Under the pieces are notes generated by a model. That model did no database searches. It worked only from the letters and a program-made list of their open reading frames with translations, and was not told the DNA's origin. The position numbers were made by a program, and so were the translations under genes. From Enoplolaimus lenunculus (Eukaryota > Nematoda > Enoplea > Enoplida > Thoracostomopsidae), in the NCBI GenBank assembly GCA_030248215.1, contig JASANG010004101.1, positions 124,001 through 188,000 of the forward strand: a stretch of 64,000 nt of DNA, in the 5' to 3' direction. Of this stretch, positions 34,701 through 47,559 are shown piece after piece; the first letter of the stretch is position 1, and each line of letters begins with the position of its first letter.

Positions 34701-36128
34701 AGCAAACCAACAAATGGACAAAATAGCAAACAAGTTAACAAATGTTTAAATGAATAAATAAATAGCCAAAATAAAGAAGGAGAAAACGTATAAAACAAAC
34801 CCGAAATAGCAACATGAATTAAGAGCTAAACAAGCAAACAAACAAACAAGTCAACAAACAAACCATCATACAAATAAAACAATTTAATTAACCAACAAAC
34901 AACCAAAACAAAGAACGGCAAACCAAGCCAAAAATAGTAAAAGCGACACCACGCAACGAAACGAATTCACTCCAGACAACCATTAATTGTTTGCAGCCTT
35001 ATGTTCTATCCGAAATTTTCAAGGGGCACCTACACATAAGGTGTGAAGACCACACCATACGACAATTTCCTAAAATATATTAATTCGGGTGTGCAGGGAG
35101 TACCTATCGTCCCCTTTTCAGGTTCTTTCAACAAACCGTGAAACTTTCCACCCTGACCAGCCTTTGCACTTATATCATATCGGCATAGTGGTTAAAATTG
35201 AGAGAGCAAAAGAGTGTCTTTGTACTCAAATTATCTTTCTTAAATTTCAAGGTAACACAAACGACCCCTGGGCGGTGAAGGTTGATCTGCGTACAAGCAA
35301 CACGTGCTCACCCCATAGTACAAAATTTAATGCCCTGTGCCCCCAGTCTCGAGCCAAAAACAGTTTTCCACCCTCATTGTACAAAAGTTTTCAAGGTCGC
35401 ACAAAAGAAGAGGCTGGCAAAGAGGTTGGGCAGATAAAATTTTTTGCAATAATTGCAGCGCGAAAAAGTCGGCTGATTTTAGCGAGTCTAACAAATGTTT
35501 GAAATTATCAAATCAGAATCTTTATAAAATCGTGACTGTGTTCAAAAATAGCCCGGTCTCCTCTGTTCTTCGCGACAAAACTTCCCAACGATTGAGAATT
35601 CTATATCGAAAACGAAATATATATATATTTTTAAATTTAAGCAGTGTAAAACATTTATTTAGTGACATAGACGCTGTCTATACCTGGAAACCACTGAGTT
35701 AGGTTATGTAATTGGTACCACAGAACAGCACCTTAACAAACAAGAGACGAAACGCTTATTGTCTCACTGGCACCACGGTGGTGCTAACCGCCTTACTCTT
35801 CAAACGCGCTACGCTTTGAGACTTTACTTGATTTCCGCTGGTGCTGGCAGAACCTATGAACAAAACTTTACGAACCACAGGCCTATTCATTAGCTGAGAA
35901 GCTATCGTTTTTAGCATCACGTTTGCAACTGTAGTATTTTTTCATTGATTAGTTGGTGATAAAGTTTACGCAAACTGCTAAACATGTGACAAGTTCAAAT
36001 TCAGGAATGACGTTGTCGCTCAACTGCCAGGTTGAAATGTTATCTCACAAATTAATATTTATTTTTTCCTAAAGTGGCTGTTGTATACACGTCTATGATA
36101 GTAAACAGGTTGAAAACTAGGGCCCAAG
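31769..36128. other. Low-complexity and AT-rich DNA, no gene supported
   Basis: Contains AT microsatellites at 32225-32290 and 34288-34352 (atatatacata units) and an A-rich stretch at 34655-34965 dominated by aacaaac words. Two overlapping open frames at 35089-35702 have no recognisable domain, and their surroundings carry transposon-end-like C/G tracts. Confidence 0.5.
34655..34965. repeat. AACA-type simple-sequence tract
   Basis: Irregular repeats of aacaaac, agcaaac and caaacaaacaa over about 300 bases. Confidence 0.75.
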
Positions 36129-36303
36129 TATAGAACAGGGACGGAACTGTATGGTAAGCATATTCCTAAGCCTAAGCCTAAGCCTAAGCCTAAAGATGAG
36201 CCAATTCCTAGGCCTAAGCCTAAGCCTAAGCAAAAAAGTTAGTCTAAAGCTTGAACTGACGCTATTACAGCCCCTCCAGAAAGCAATCCGGCCCTGTTCT
36301 ATA
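36129..36303. mobile_element. TTAGGC-cored miniature element, best-preserved copy
   Basis: Ends tatagaacagggacgga and tccggccctgttctata are inverted with one mismatch. The leader aagcatattcctaag is followed by the longest uninterrupted hexamer run in the window (cctaag units, 36163-36193), then tagtctaaagcttgaac. It is 175 bp long and non-coding. Confidence 0.88.
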
Positions 36304-39230
36304 AACGGGCCAAAACTTGATTTAAAAATACGACAAAGAAAGTTGAAACAGAAAAGTGGAAAAATTCCTGATTTTTAAATCGGAGCTGAAATTTTGATTG
36401 CACACTGATTCTTGGGCATAACTTGAATTGATTTAATCTTTACAAAGGCCAATTTGCGAGATAGAAAATGTTCAGCGAACGCAAACAAAACCATACATTG
36501 TAATTCTCCTATTTAAAATATCATAAGGTTATTTTTCATTTTAAACCGTGCAGTTCAAACTAAGAATAATAATTGTCGGGTTATTATAATGTTTAGTTAT
36601 ACTGAGAGAATCTGATTTCAGTTATACTTGCCAGCAATGCAAAAAGCTTCGTTTTTAGCAATCAATTTTTTTCTCTTTTAGCAATCAAATTTGTTCGTTT
36701 AAAATTTTTTGCTGAAATTAATATTTTTCAAACTGTCGTTCTGTTATGCGGCAGGTTTGTATGCTTTTGACTTTTGACCTTCAGTGGTTCCTGCAGTCGT
36801 TCTACGTTGTTCTTTTTGAATTTAATTATCAGCAAGTTTGCTGTACATCATAGATTTTAATTTAATTTTGCGTTTCTAAAACAATTCATACGAAACATGG
36901 CAGATTCAAACCTAAAAGTTTTGATTAAAATTTCGTTCTAAAAGACCGTCTGGCCATTCGATTGCAACCTTATTTCACTGCCACATATCGCACGGCCATA
37001 TCGTTGAGAAATGTTTGTCGCCGCCTCTGAAACAAATTATGGTAGCTATATAACTAGGGCTAACGGTACAGTTAATGGTTTCACCCTACTGGTACCATAA
37101 AACAGCACTCTTTTGGATTAATAGCAAATTTCCTACATTGCGGCTCTATGAGACATGAATAACTAATGGTAGTTGCCGAAAACCGCAAGAAACATCTCAA
37201 CCTAAAACGAAAGTGTTTCACATTTCTAGTAGAAACAAACTCTGTCATCTATAGGTACATCAATAACGCAAGACACCAAGTGTGACCTTAATTTTGATAC
37301 CATTATGCGAAATTTTGAGGTCCACCAAGGGCAAACCTTTAACAAACTTAAAACCAAAAGCCGCAAATAAATCGATATTCAAAATGTTTAAATTAATTTG
37401 AACAGCTAAGATGAATATCCGTGTGAAAACCGTAAAAAACCACCATACAAAGCACCAAGGCTTCTTCTCGGTTTCAAACGGTGTAAAAAAAGTTACAGGA
37501 AGTTGAAATAAGTTAGATTAATGCATTAAAAGGTCAAACCGATGTGATTTTTGGGACAGATATATAGGTTTGTTTGTACGTATGTATATATACAAATTTA
37601 TCTGTACCTATATATTTGTTCGGATTTTGTTAAAACAAAAAACTGTGCTGGGTTACGAGAAGCCCCACCCCTTTTCTACAGGGTCAACTGCCCTGAAAAT
37701 AAACGTGGGGAGCGAAATATGTTCAAGAAAAGCTTTTTGTGATTTAACGTTTAGTGATATATACGGTTCAGGATGAAACAAGGGATACTGTAGGAAACTT
37801 ATGCTATTTTACAAGCTGGAATTCATGTTGAGCTGAAAGTTTGTTGAAATTCTGATAATCCACGTTCTCATCACCACATTAGTTCAAATCGAAGCGTGAA
37901 AATTTAGAATACCACGTCAGATAGTAAAAATTGAAAATTTCCAAGCTGCATGAAAATTTATTGTTTTCAAGCTAGAACTGTAGAAAAGCGGCGGAAATTA
38001 CTTCCCTCAGAAGTATTAGAGTTTTCGATAACGTCCAACTTCTGTTTAATTCAGTATATTTGGATAGATACAAGTCTTGGTCCATGTCGGTATTGAGATA
38101 GTTCACATTTTTCAACAAAGTTTCACATGAGACCTAAATAATGTAACACAATACATAAATTAAATTTCAACTTTTAAGCTTTGGCTTAAGAAATAGGTAT
38201 GTAGTAGAACTTTTGCCGTCTATTAAATTAGCAGTTAACAATAAGTAATCACGTTTCGATATTATAATGCATAAATTAAGTAATTAAAATTGTTTCTTGA
38301 AAGCAAAGTAATGATATTAAGTATCGAATGTATTGTCACGGTTCGCACAGCGGTTGCGAGGCTTTTGGGCTTCCGAAGAACAAAAGTTTGCTGTCACAGA
38401 AATTTAATTTTGTTTAAATTTAAAACTTAAAAATAGAATTTTCAGGAGGCGTGACCTTGGCCACTTTTATCTCGGAAATGGTCCAAGCTTGCAAGGTTCA
38501 TAAGTGGGGTACGGGACAGTTGGGATTGGTGAGGGCCAAAAAGCAATTTGTATTTGTTTTTCGTTTGTCATATCAAAATCGTTAACAATGGTTCAATATC
38601 ACAATATTATCATTGGATTAATATCAGTTCGCAGTAAAGCGGTGCGCGACGCATGCTTCCCTCTTTTGAAGGAACGTCCCGGGTTTATTTTATCTGACCT
38701 TAAACCGATGACCTGATGATTTTTTTATTTGAAAAAAGCAGTAACAAAAACAACAACTTCCTTCTTTATTACGCCCCATATCGACGGCAGTGTGTTGCTG
38801 TACCAGGAGGGTGGGTACGGTAGGATTTTGACGCGTCGTATTGCCAAAATTTTGGCGCCAAAACGCCTATAATAACCACTAGCTAGGTAATAAATGTGCG
38901 CCGCGAAACCGGACCGGTTCACAATTTGGTGTCAATGTTATCTTGTTTTTAAAGTGAGCTTTTTTATTAACCTTTAAAATGGATTGGTTGCGCACGCGTT
39001 ATACTCTGGTTTATACACCATTTACCTCGGTCTTCCTGAAAATAAAACTTTCATCCCACTTTTATGTGGGGTTACGAGTTGTACAGAAGCGTTGCTGGTA
39101 CAAACACTAGGTCAACAATATCAATCGAGGGCACAATGGAACACAATATGCAGCGTTTAAAACAAAATTAGAATTAAAAAATAAGCTGTTGCGGCGGTTT
39201 ATTTGAATAGTAAGAATTAACTACAGTGGC
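36304..39230. other. No gene recognised
   Basis: AT-rich. A compact overlapping palindrome pair (gccaaaattttggc and ttttggcgccaaaa) lies near 38852-38872. Short open frames show no domain. Confidence 0.45.
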
Positions 39231-39233
39231 GGA

Positions 39234-39995
39234 TCCATAAATTTCTTATGTAGGAGGTCGTACGATGTATAATAGTGAAAAAGTTCTCGAAGGAAGCAAA
39301 ATGCAAAATTTTGATTTGGATCACCATTGGACGGTGCATAAGCCAGGATGTTTCGTCCAGCCCACAGTGTATAGCGGTAACCGAAACTCTGGGCTTTTAA
39401 ATAGGGACTCATTATCGTGAAACCGTAAACTTTTGAAATTTTCACAGTGGGTGATTTTAAAAGACTGTCGTCTCGAATGAGGATCGTAACCATCACCCCG
39501 GTTAGTGATAAATCGTTTAATCTTCTTACCGGTGGGCTTTTTCCTTCAAATATCAGAACATTTTCACGTGTGATTTGTCTTACGCACAAACAGAATTTGA
39601 GATTCGTAACTACGGCACTAATATTTATTTGGCCTCCCCAGGGGAAATTCCCTCTTATTCGCTTACAGACTGTTATTTATTTTTAACACACGCTCAGCCA
39701 CCCTTCGATACTGATATATACGCTACTGCAATTATCCGTTGTTGAATTAAACGTTTGCCTTACATAGAAAACTTGATCTATATTGCAACCTTCAACGTTA
39801 ATATACTTAAGAATGTACTTTCAAAACTTAGTTATGGTTTAAAGTTTTGAACTCTACTTTATTTGGCCCTGGAGTCATTTATGCACTACAAATACGGACA
39901 ATTGACATTTATGAACTCAAATTACGTTTTAGGACTCTAAACCTAATGATTGGGACCCAAAATGGGAACATAACTGTTATCTCCCCCTTTTTAGA
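39234..39995 (+). repeat. Family E repeat, copy 1
   Basis: It starts with a hAT-like end, cagtggcggatcca, at 39224-39238. From about 39626 it follows the family E order: tatttggcctcccc, gaattaaacgtttgcc, ccctggagtcatttatgcac, tgggacccaaaatggg. Other copies are at 51080-51540 (+), 57513-57893 (+, short) and 60245-60635 (-). Confidence 0.65.
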
Positions 39996-42150
39996 AACAG
40001 ATATCGTAACTGAGTAATCCCCGATTCTTGCTAATTTAAATTTTGTGAAATTTCAAATTCACAGACATTAATTTTTCGTTCGCTTTGAAGCCGATATGAA
40101 CTGGCGATAGTTGATAAACACATCTGAGACAGTACAGAACTTAGCAAAGGCCTAAAAGTTCCGTTTTGATCAATCTAAATAGCAGAACTATACAAATCAA
40201 TACAGACTGACTTGTGAAAGATGTGCTTCCGGCTTTGACAACAGGCTTACATTTAAGGAAAAGTCACACTTTTCAAAATTATAAATTTAATTTTTTTGTC
40301 AACTTTGGTGTTGATTTCTGAAAATAAAGAGAAATTGCCGCCTCTTTTATCCTGTAAAATCGTCTGTATATGTCACGGCCAAACAGTGATGTCAACTTGT
40401 GTGGAGGGGCAAAGTTTCTTGCACTGGGAGGTGGTAACCTTTTAAACTTTTAACGTTCTGGTATAAAAGGATTTTTTAAACATTGAATATTGTCGGAAAT
40501 AAACGTTTAATTTTGTGTTGACAGGGTCAAACTTTATTGGAGTGACATTCGACTCGTGGTTTCTTGGTAATACGTGTTGTTTGAAGAGGTCTTATTTAAA
40601 AAATAGACGTTAAGAACACCATACCGTACCGGGGCCTGAAAAAACCTGAACGATGACAGGGTCACAGTCATTGGCGGATTCAACAGTAGGCTACAGGCCA
40701 TGCCACCCGCCTGGGATCAATTTTTCTAAAGATTTAGTACTGAAAAATGCGTTTAGCTTCTTGCTTGATTCGCGCGTAAGCTTTTTTCACTATTTCTACT
40801 TCACGTGTTCTTGCGATCGATTAACAATTTGTGGATCGGAATGAAATGATACATGATTCTTTTCAATTTACAAATACGGATTCTTTCTTATTGTTTTATA
40901 CCAGGATATATATCCGGTAAAATTATTAATCCATGTCAACGGGGTGCCATATTTTCCCTTACAGCACAGTTCTCAAAACAATCACGTGGTTTCTATGTAT
41001 TGCAAAAAAAAACAAAGCAAAAGCTTAAACGCAAACTTGAACAAAATATACACACAAACTGCACGCAATGAAAAGCGAAATCTTGCATTTTAGCGTTAAA
41101 TTTGCTTGAAAATCTTAAAAAATAATCGAAATATTTTATGAAATACGAAAATAAAACAATTGTGTTTAAGATAAAAGTGCAAACGGCAACTGTGCTTTTA
41201 CAAAATCTGTGCTTTTGCATTCGAAGCAACAAGAGTGAAAATTGTGACATGGTATATACAAACAAGTAATGGCCCATATTTGTTATAAGGGTCTGCACTT
41301 TAAAAGGACGGCGATTGGATGAGTTAGATTTCGGAAGGCTTAAGCATTTGGTCAGCCTTCGGCTTAGGTTTACGCTTAAACGGTGACGAATCCGGGTTAT
41401 TGTGAAATACGCACAAAAGAAATATATTCAGTCATTACCTGTAAGTTTAAACGTAACATCTTTAAAATGCATAAAGTTGAATGTTTTTATTAATTGTTAC
41501 AAAATGTGTTTCAAGTTCAAATTCTCATAAATGACTACATCAAAAAATATTCATGGCTTCAGTAATCCGTACGGAAACAATGTGTGTGTGCTAAAAGTTA
41601 GTTTAATTTTCTTTTCTAAAGCTAACATCTAATAACCGTATTTTCAACTGTGTGCGTGGCACACCACTAATTCCTAATAGGCTTTCAAACAAACAAAATT
41701 AGTTTTGCAGCTGCGAATCGCAAAATCCTACTAAGCGGTAGAATTCAAACGAAAAATGTACAAAATTCGATACTTGAACACTCGCTTGCCCAAAACATTA
41801 AACAAAACCTATCACCAAACGGTAACTGGTTGGTGCTGCACGTTTTTGGGAATAGTCTTAGACAAATGTTCAGCCGAAACTGAAATTCAATAGAAACTTT
41901 AACACTAGCGATAAATTCGCATATATTATATAAAAGACTCCAATGCTACAAAATAGCACAATAATCAATTGGCAAAACTTTGAAATAAAACGCAATTCTA
42001 TATGCATTTTGCAACACAGGGCAGAGGTAAACAATGTGAACGACCGCAACCAGAATCAGGTTAACAACGTACTAAAATTGGGTTTATAGCTGAAATTAAA
42101 TTAAGCTGCCCACCCACCGGGCAAAACATTACTCAAAAGCAAAATGCAAC
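39996..42150. other. No gene recognised
   Basis: AT-rich with scattered transposon-end motifs (tgtggaggggcaaagtttctt near 40400) and TTAGGC variants at 41337-41390 (ggcttaggtttacgctta). Confidence 0.4.
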
Positions 42151-42159
42151 ATTGAGCGC

Positions 42160-43300
42160 CAGGCGCGGAGCCAGGACTTTAGAGCCGGGGAGTAACGATT
42201 TATAAAATTTTTTAAGGCCGTGTTTCTTGTATCACCAACAGAAGGAAATGTCCCTAAAAACCACTGTGCAAAAACTTCAAAACGCGTTTAATTCCTAAAG
42301 CCGTGAACACAACTACTTCATGGCTAAAAAATTTACCATAATAATATGGTACCTTCAATAAGAAAACAAACCGGATCAAGGCAAAATTGAAGCCAGAAAG
42401 ATTCAAAGAATGTTTTACACAAATTCTCATAGTGCTGAATAAATTAATATTTCTGTTTGGAAATATATATTAGCTAAACAAATAGATTTATGCGCATTCA
42501 ACTCAGTACACTTGTGTAAAACCCAAACAAAATTCCTAGCTACTTCAATTGATTTATATAATAAAGTTTTTTGACCCGAAATTGAAACCAAATATATGTT
42601 AAGGGTCGTGGCCTACGTGAAGTTCAGGGGCGGAATGATTTTCCGCTGAACCGCAATATATTAAGCCTTTAAGCTTTAAACTATTTTTTGCTTAAGCTTA
42701 AGCTTAGACTTAAGAATAAACTTATATTGCTGTTACTGCCATGTCTTATACATTGGCAAGTACCATGAACAGCAGAAGTATGTGTAGCCTTTATATCTCT
42801 GCCCTACCACCGAGAAATTCTGGAGCCGCCTCAAGCGAAAAAACGCGTTTTCAATACAAGATATATAATTGTTTAGCGATAATTGAAGTGAAGGTGTGTC
42901 ATAAATTTAGAAGATAAAGGGTGCCGCCACCAGAGTATATGCTCTTAGATACAAGTGTAAGAACTGTTATGCTGGGCCACAGAATGAGGGAGTTCGTGGA
43001 ACAACCTGTTGTAGCCGCCATTCCGATCAATCAGGCTTGATTTTTTTGAAATGCAATTTTAACCGACATAGATATGCTTAGCAACCGTTAACCGATTAAT
43101 CAGATTTAGGTTTCAGAAGTATCTTTTCTCACAGGCTGTAGCCAGTTCATCTTGCGAGGGTCCTAAAAATTTTCATTAGGAGCATTCAAGGGTTTTCAAT
43201 GATTTACAAGCAAGGTTGAAAATTTTCTAGGGGGGCAATACTTTTTCAGGGTGGGGGGCTGAACCTTCTGGCCACCCCTTGGCTACGGGACTGATTTCTC
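42160..43300. repeat. Possible large transposon remnant
   Basis: gcgcggagccaggactttag near 42164 looks like one terminus. accccttggctacgggactg near 43275 looks like the inverted partner. The interior near 43150-43250 matches the repeat at 23577-23840. The pairing is imperfect and boundaries are tentative. A TTAGGC-type patch (42625-42762) lies within. Confidence 0.35.
42625..42762. repeat. TTAGGC-like miniature element, degenerate
   Basis: Starts caggggcggaatgat. The core is ttgcttaagcttaagcttag. The right end is decayed. Confidence 0.5.
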
Positions 43301-46221
43301 CGGGAAAAACTTTGGATCTGAAAAAGCATTCAATATATTTTACTAAATTATATTAAAACAAACCTCAGCTATTTAAATGCTTGAACAATATATTTCATAT
43401 ATTTGGAAACGAAAAAACCTTGACACCTTGAATATGCTTATATTTTTCAGTTAACAATTCCGGAACTCAACTTTTGCTAAAGTTGTTTTAAACATTTAAA
43501 TTATTGAGGTTTGTAATTTAAATTTTGACACAACATAATGGAGACAGCTTATAAAATTTTATTGCAGTTTTTTTTGTGAGGGAGCTTCTACTTAAAATAT
43601 TTATAGAAAGTTAACAGTTTTCAAGTGGAAACCATTACACTTTTGATATAGCAATCGGAAAAAATGTGAAACTTTTAAATTTTTTTGCGTACCAAGTGCA
43701 TATAATAACTTTTGAACAAGCCCTACTTAAGACCATGATAAACAGGAGGAGCAAAAGCAAACATATTCTATCAAAATCTTTTATACTCGAGGTCATTGGT
43801 AAATAGGAAGCGATGTAAATTTTGAACCAGTCAGGTTCCACTGATTGCATTTGCCATGTGTTCTGCTACTATGCTACAAGCCTTAAGCTTGAGCTTAATT
43901 CTAAGGCTAAGGCTACGCCAAAAACAAACCTCTCGTGCTACACAGTTCAGAATTCGGCTAATGGAAGCTGAAATGATAAATTTGAAATTCTAAATAAATT
44001 TTTAGAAGGAACGGATTTGAAGATTTGTAGTACATATCTATTAGTATCTCCTGAAAATAAGTGCCAGCAAATTTCGGACGCACACTATTGTGAAATATAT
44101 TTTACGGAAGCGAAATATGAAAATTTAAAAGTGAACCAAATATGAGGAAGTTGGGATTTTCTCCAAGAGGTGCATTTTTATAGAAACAGCTACCGAAAAA
44201 GTCGTTCCACTTTAGACTTTAGAAAATCTGTCACGTGAAAAGTAATCAACATGTCAGAAAGCAGTGTAACACCGTGAAACAAGCAACAGTCGTCAATTAC
44301 TTTAGCCTTTTCGACCAATTGTGACCCCAAAACTTGACACTAAATTTGAACGATTTACCCTGATTCGTCTTGCAGAAAATGCTAAAATGTACAAAAAGCT
44401 TCAAAACGTGAGTATTTAGTCACTTTTATTTACCAAAAAAAAACACAAAACATACAGGCGCAAAATCAAAATGACAAATTTGTTGTACCCTCGATATCAA
44501 TCTTTATAACGATCTTGTGACGGAACCGAAAATTTAAAAACAAACAAAAAACATTTAAGTTGACAATTTTACGAACCGGAGGGCAACAATTTTGGGACAG
44601 GCTTCGTATGACCTTTTGACCCTGCAGCGAATCGTTTTTGCCAGGTTAAACGTTGACTGCTTCCGGCGTTTGAAAGATACAAACTTGTGTCTCTCACCGG
44701 TTTCCAAATAAGATCTATTTTTCTCGATTTATTTGCCTGTTTTTTAATTTTTAAAACCGCGACTTTGCTGCAGATACAAAGCGGGCGCCAGCCAACGCCG
44801 CGCCCCCAGAACAGGAATCAAAACCAAAATTTTGCATCGAGATTTTGTACTAAAACTGCGTTTAGTTTACCTGTGGCTTCAGTCTAGAGTTTTTTCACTA
44901 TTACGCGGCGTCACCCCTCAATACTTTCTGAATCCGTCACTAGACGGCGTCATTTGAAACTTCCAGCAAAACTGTTTGGTGTAATATTTTGACGTTTAAT
45001 GGGTCCTTAAGAGATTAGCTTTATATTGTTTTCGTAGCTGACCTTGGGCGCAGGGTAGCGAATTTGATTGGCTGCTGTACTTCATTAATTGTGTTGCATT
45101 CTAATAAGAATTGACCCTGCCAAAATGTTTTCATCTTCCAAATGAGTTTAAAGTTAGTTCCTCGTTAGGGAATCTACATTTAAGAAAAGATGTTAACATT
45201 ACGATTAGGCTTGTGTTTCGGCCTGCACACACGCATAAGCTTAGACTTAAGGTTGGCTTAGTCTTAGACTTACTAAGTTTAGTCGAAGTTCTTTTTCGTT
45301 TGCTCGTATTTGTAACATGAACCGAACCTACAACAATCCTGGAAATGTTCAGAATAGTGATACAACTGAAATACTCACGATACGTAGTCAAAAATTTCAA
45401 TCTAAAAACTCGAAACAGTTTGCCTAAACAGTTTGGTTGACAAAATGATAAACAACAAAACGATTTTTTTGTCAAAATATTATCTCTAAAACGGTCGAAT
45501 GATTACGAAACTGTATTCATTTTATACTGTTTTCAATATAAATTGTAGCTAATTTTGTTACAATTTTTTCTGTTCTCTATTAATACATTCCCATACTAGC
45601 ACAATCAGGGGAGCACTCTTTATGTCTACTTGAAAAATCTGGGAACACGGTGAAAAGGCACCTTTATTGGCATACAATAACATGCAAAATTCTGAAGTCC
45701 AAAAACATCTTTCTGAAACAAATTCTGACAACGCCTTTGCCATCAATGGAAACATATATGTAAGACAAGTAATAAGTGCAATATATACATGTGATAATGT
45801 GATAACATGGTATATCTGAAATGATACAAAGAAACAAACTGTAGAACTCAAAACGACAGAACAGATCGCACAAGGATGTTCTATATAAATGTTTCGCAAC
45901 AAATAATCTATGGACCCAACTGGAAGTATATGGTTCGAAGGAACCAATATATTACAGGGATCAAAACAATATTTAACAATCGCCGTTCTGTTATACTTTT
46001 CATAATTTTATTAAATTCAGGCGCTCAGACTTTGTTCCTATCAGCTGACGGATAGCAGAAGTATGCCTGCCTTTGTATCAAAATTGCTCTAAGTTCAGTG
46101 CTTAATATGTTCTTATACAATGACACATAGGATAAGCTTTAAGTTGTTCAAAACACAATAAAATATTCTGCAAATGGTTTACTCACAGTTTTAAAAACCG
46201 CAATTAAATATTTTCACTGTA
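43301..46221. other. No gene recognised
   Basis: AT-rich. TTAGGC variants lie at 43870-43915 and 45230-45280. A 129-residue open frame on the minus strand (45558-45947) is hydrophobic but matches nothing I know and may be chance. Confidence 0.4.
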
Positions 46222-46345
46222 ACCCTTTCTGTCATGAATATTTGCTATTACATATAGGAGTTTATTATAACCACTTAGCTATAACAGCTTCATGGTTGCG
46301 TCCGAAAGGCCTCTCACGTCTTTCGGAGATTTTACACGTAACAGA
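46222..46345. repeat. Shortened copy of the 49.4-49.6 kb repeat
   Basis: taaccctttctgtcatgaat and gcctctcacgtctttcggag match aaccctttctcacatgaat and ggctctcacgtcttgtggtg at 49449-49610, but the middle third is missing. Confidence 0.7.
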
Positions 46346-47559
46346 TTGTTAAATTTCTCAACTCTAACTGACATCAAATATAGTAATTTCGTCATGACAA
46401 CAAACTTACTTATATATTGCAACTTTCAAAACTTACTTTCATCATGTCACGCACAATTTTCACATACCTTTAATGCATAAGTCGTGCGTTAAAAGTAATC
46501 TCTAAAAAGCTGAAATTTATAATTACACACCAGTGCAAAAGGGATGGCTTTTCTTCGGAGACACACCAAAATTACATAGGTTTACCATATTTTTATCACT
46601 CAAGCAGTGCCAGAGCACGATAGGGTTAGGGTTCGCCCAAAATTTCAGGATTTCGGCCCCTTGCGATGATCAATATATTTTACGAAATTTTTAATTTTGT
46701 TACATATCCAAGTAATATTGATAGTAACTCGATCAGCTCAAGGTTTATTAAGAATAATTGCGTTTTGTGCAACCGAAACACTATTAACTAGTTTATTTTA
46801 TAAAACGTGACAATGTTTATCGATAGCTGCCTTCCAAATACTGGCACTTTGAAAATCTGTGTTGAGTTTTGTCGTAATTCTGGTTTCAGAATACTTTATT
46901 TTTTCTCAACCGATTTTAAGTAGGAAAGTAACCAGAATTTTGTTTCAAGAAGTGATCCTCGTGTAAACCTGGCTTTCGAGCGAGCCTGTCGGATGAAAAA
47001 CATTTAAGAACTTTGGCAGGCGTTTTTTAAGTTTGTAAAGGTGCTTTTGCTAATCACCATAGTGATTTCCGGATGCGATATTTCGTCAGACCATATTGTA
47101 TTCTCCCGTGATAAGTTAGTAATTGATCTTGAATTAAACAACTTAATGTTGTAGTGATTGTAGAAATATGGTCCTACTAAAATTTTTACTCAACTTGCTG
47201 ATGACTACATCATATTGAAGATTATAAATTTATGCTTATTTAGAGGTTGAACTATGCGACACTGAAAGGTTGCATGAGAAATATTCATGAAAAAAATAAG
47301 CTGTCATTAAGATGCTCTTTATTTTCAAGTGTGTGTAGGTATGTAGTACGTACCATCAGTTAGAAACATGTTTTCAAACAAACGAGCTGCGGAAGTGGTA
47401 AACATCAATTCCATCTGACAAGTAAGACAAGTTAAATGCAGAAAAAGTGTTAAATTTTAGAGTTCGTAAAATCGCTAGTTTAAAATTTAGAGAATCTATC
47501 AACAACTTGTGATTGGTGCTACATAATTTGAGTTTATCAAAATGGTTATCAATTAGCAG

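Noticed and set aside
35089-35702. Two overlapping plus-strand frames of 121-137 residues
   Set aside because: They start at a non-ATG codon, lack motifs, and sit in sequence resembling transposon ends.
36163-36193. True telomere or telomere fusion point
   Set aside because: The hexamer run is only about five units and lies inside a defined element with inverted ends that recurs elsewhere.
45558-45947. 129-residue hydrophobic frame on the minus strand
   Set aside because: AT-rich DNA readily gives hydrophobic open frames, and no transporter or receptor motif is visible.
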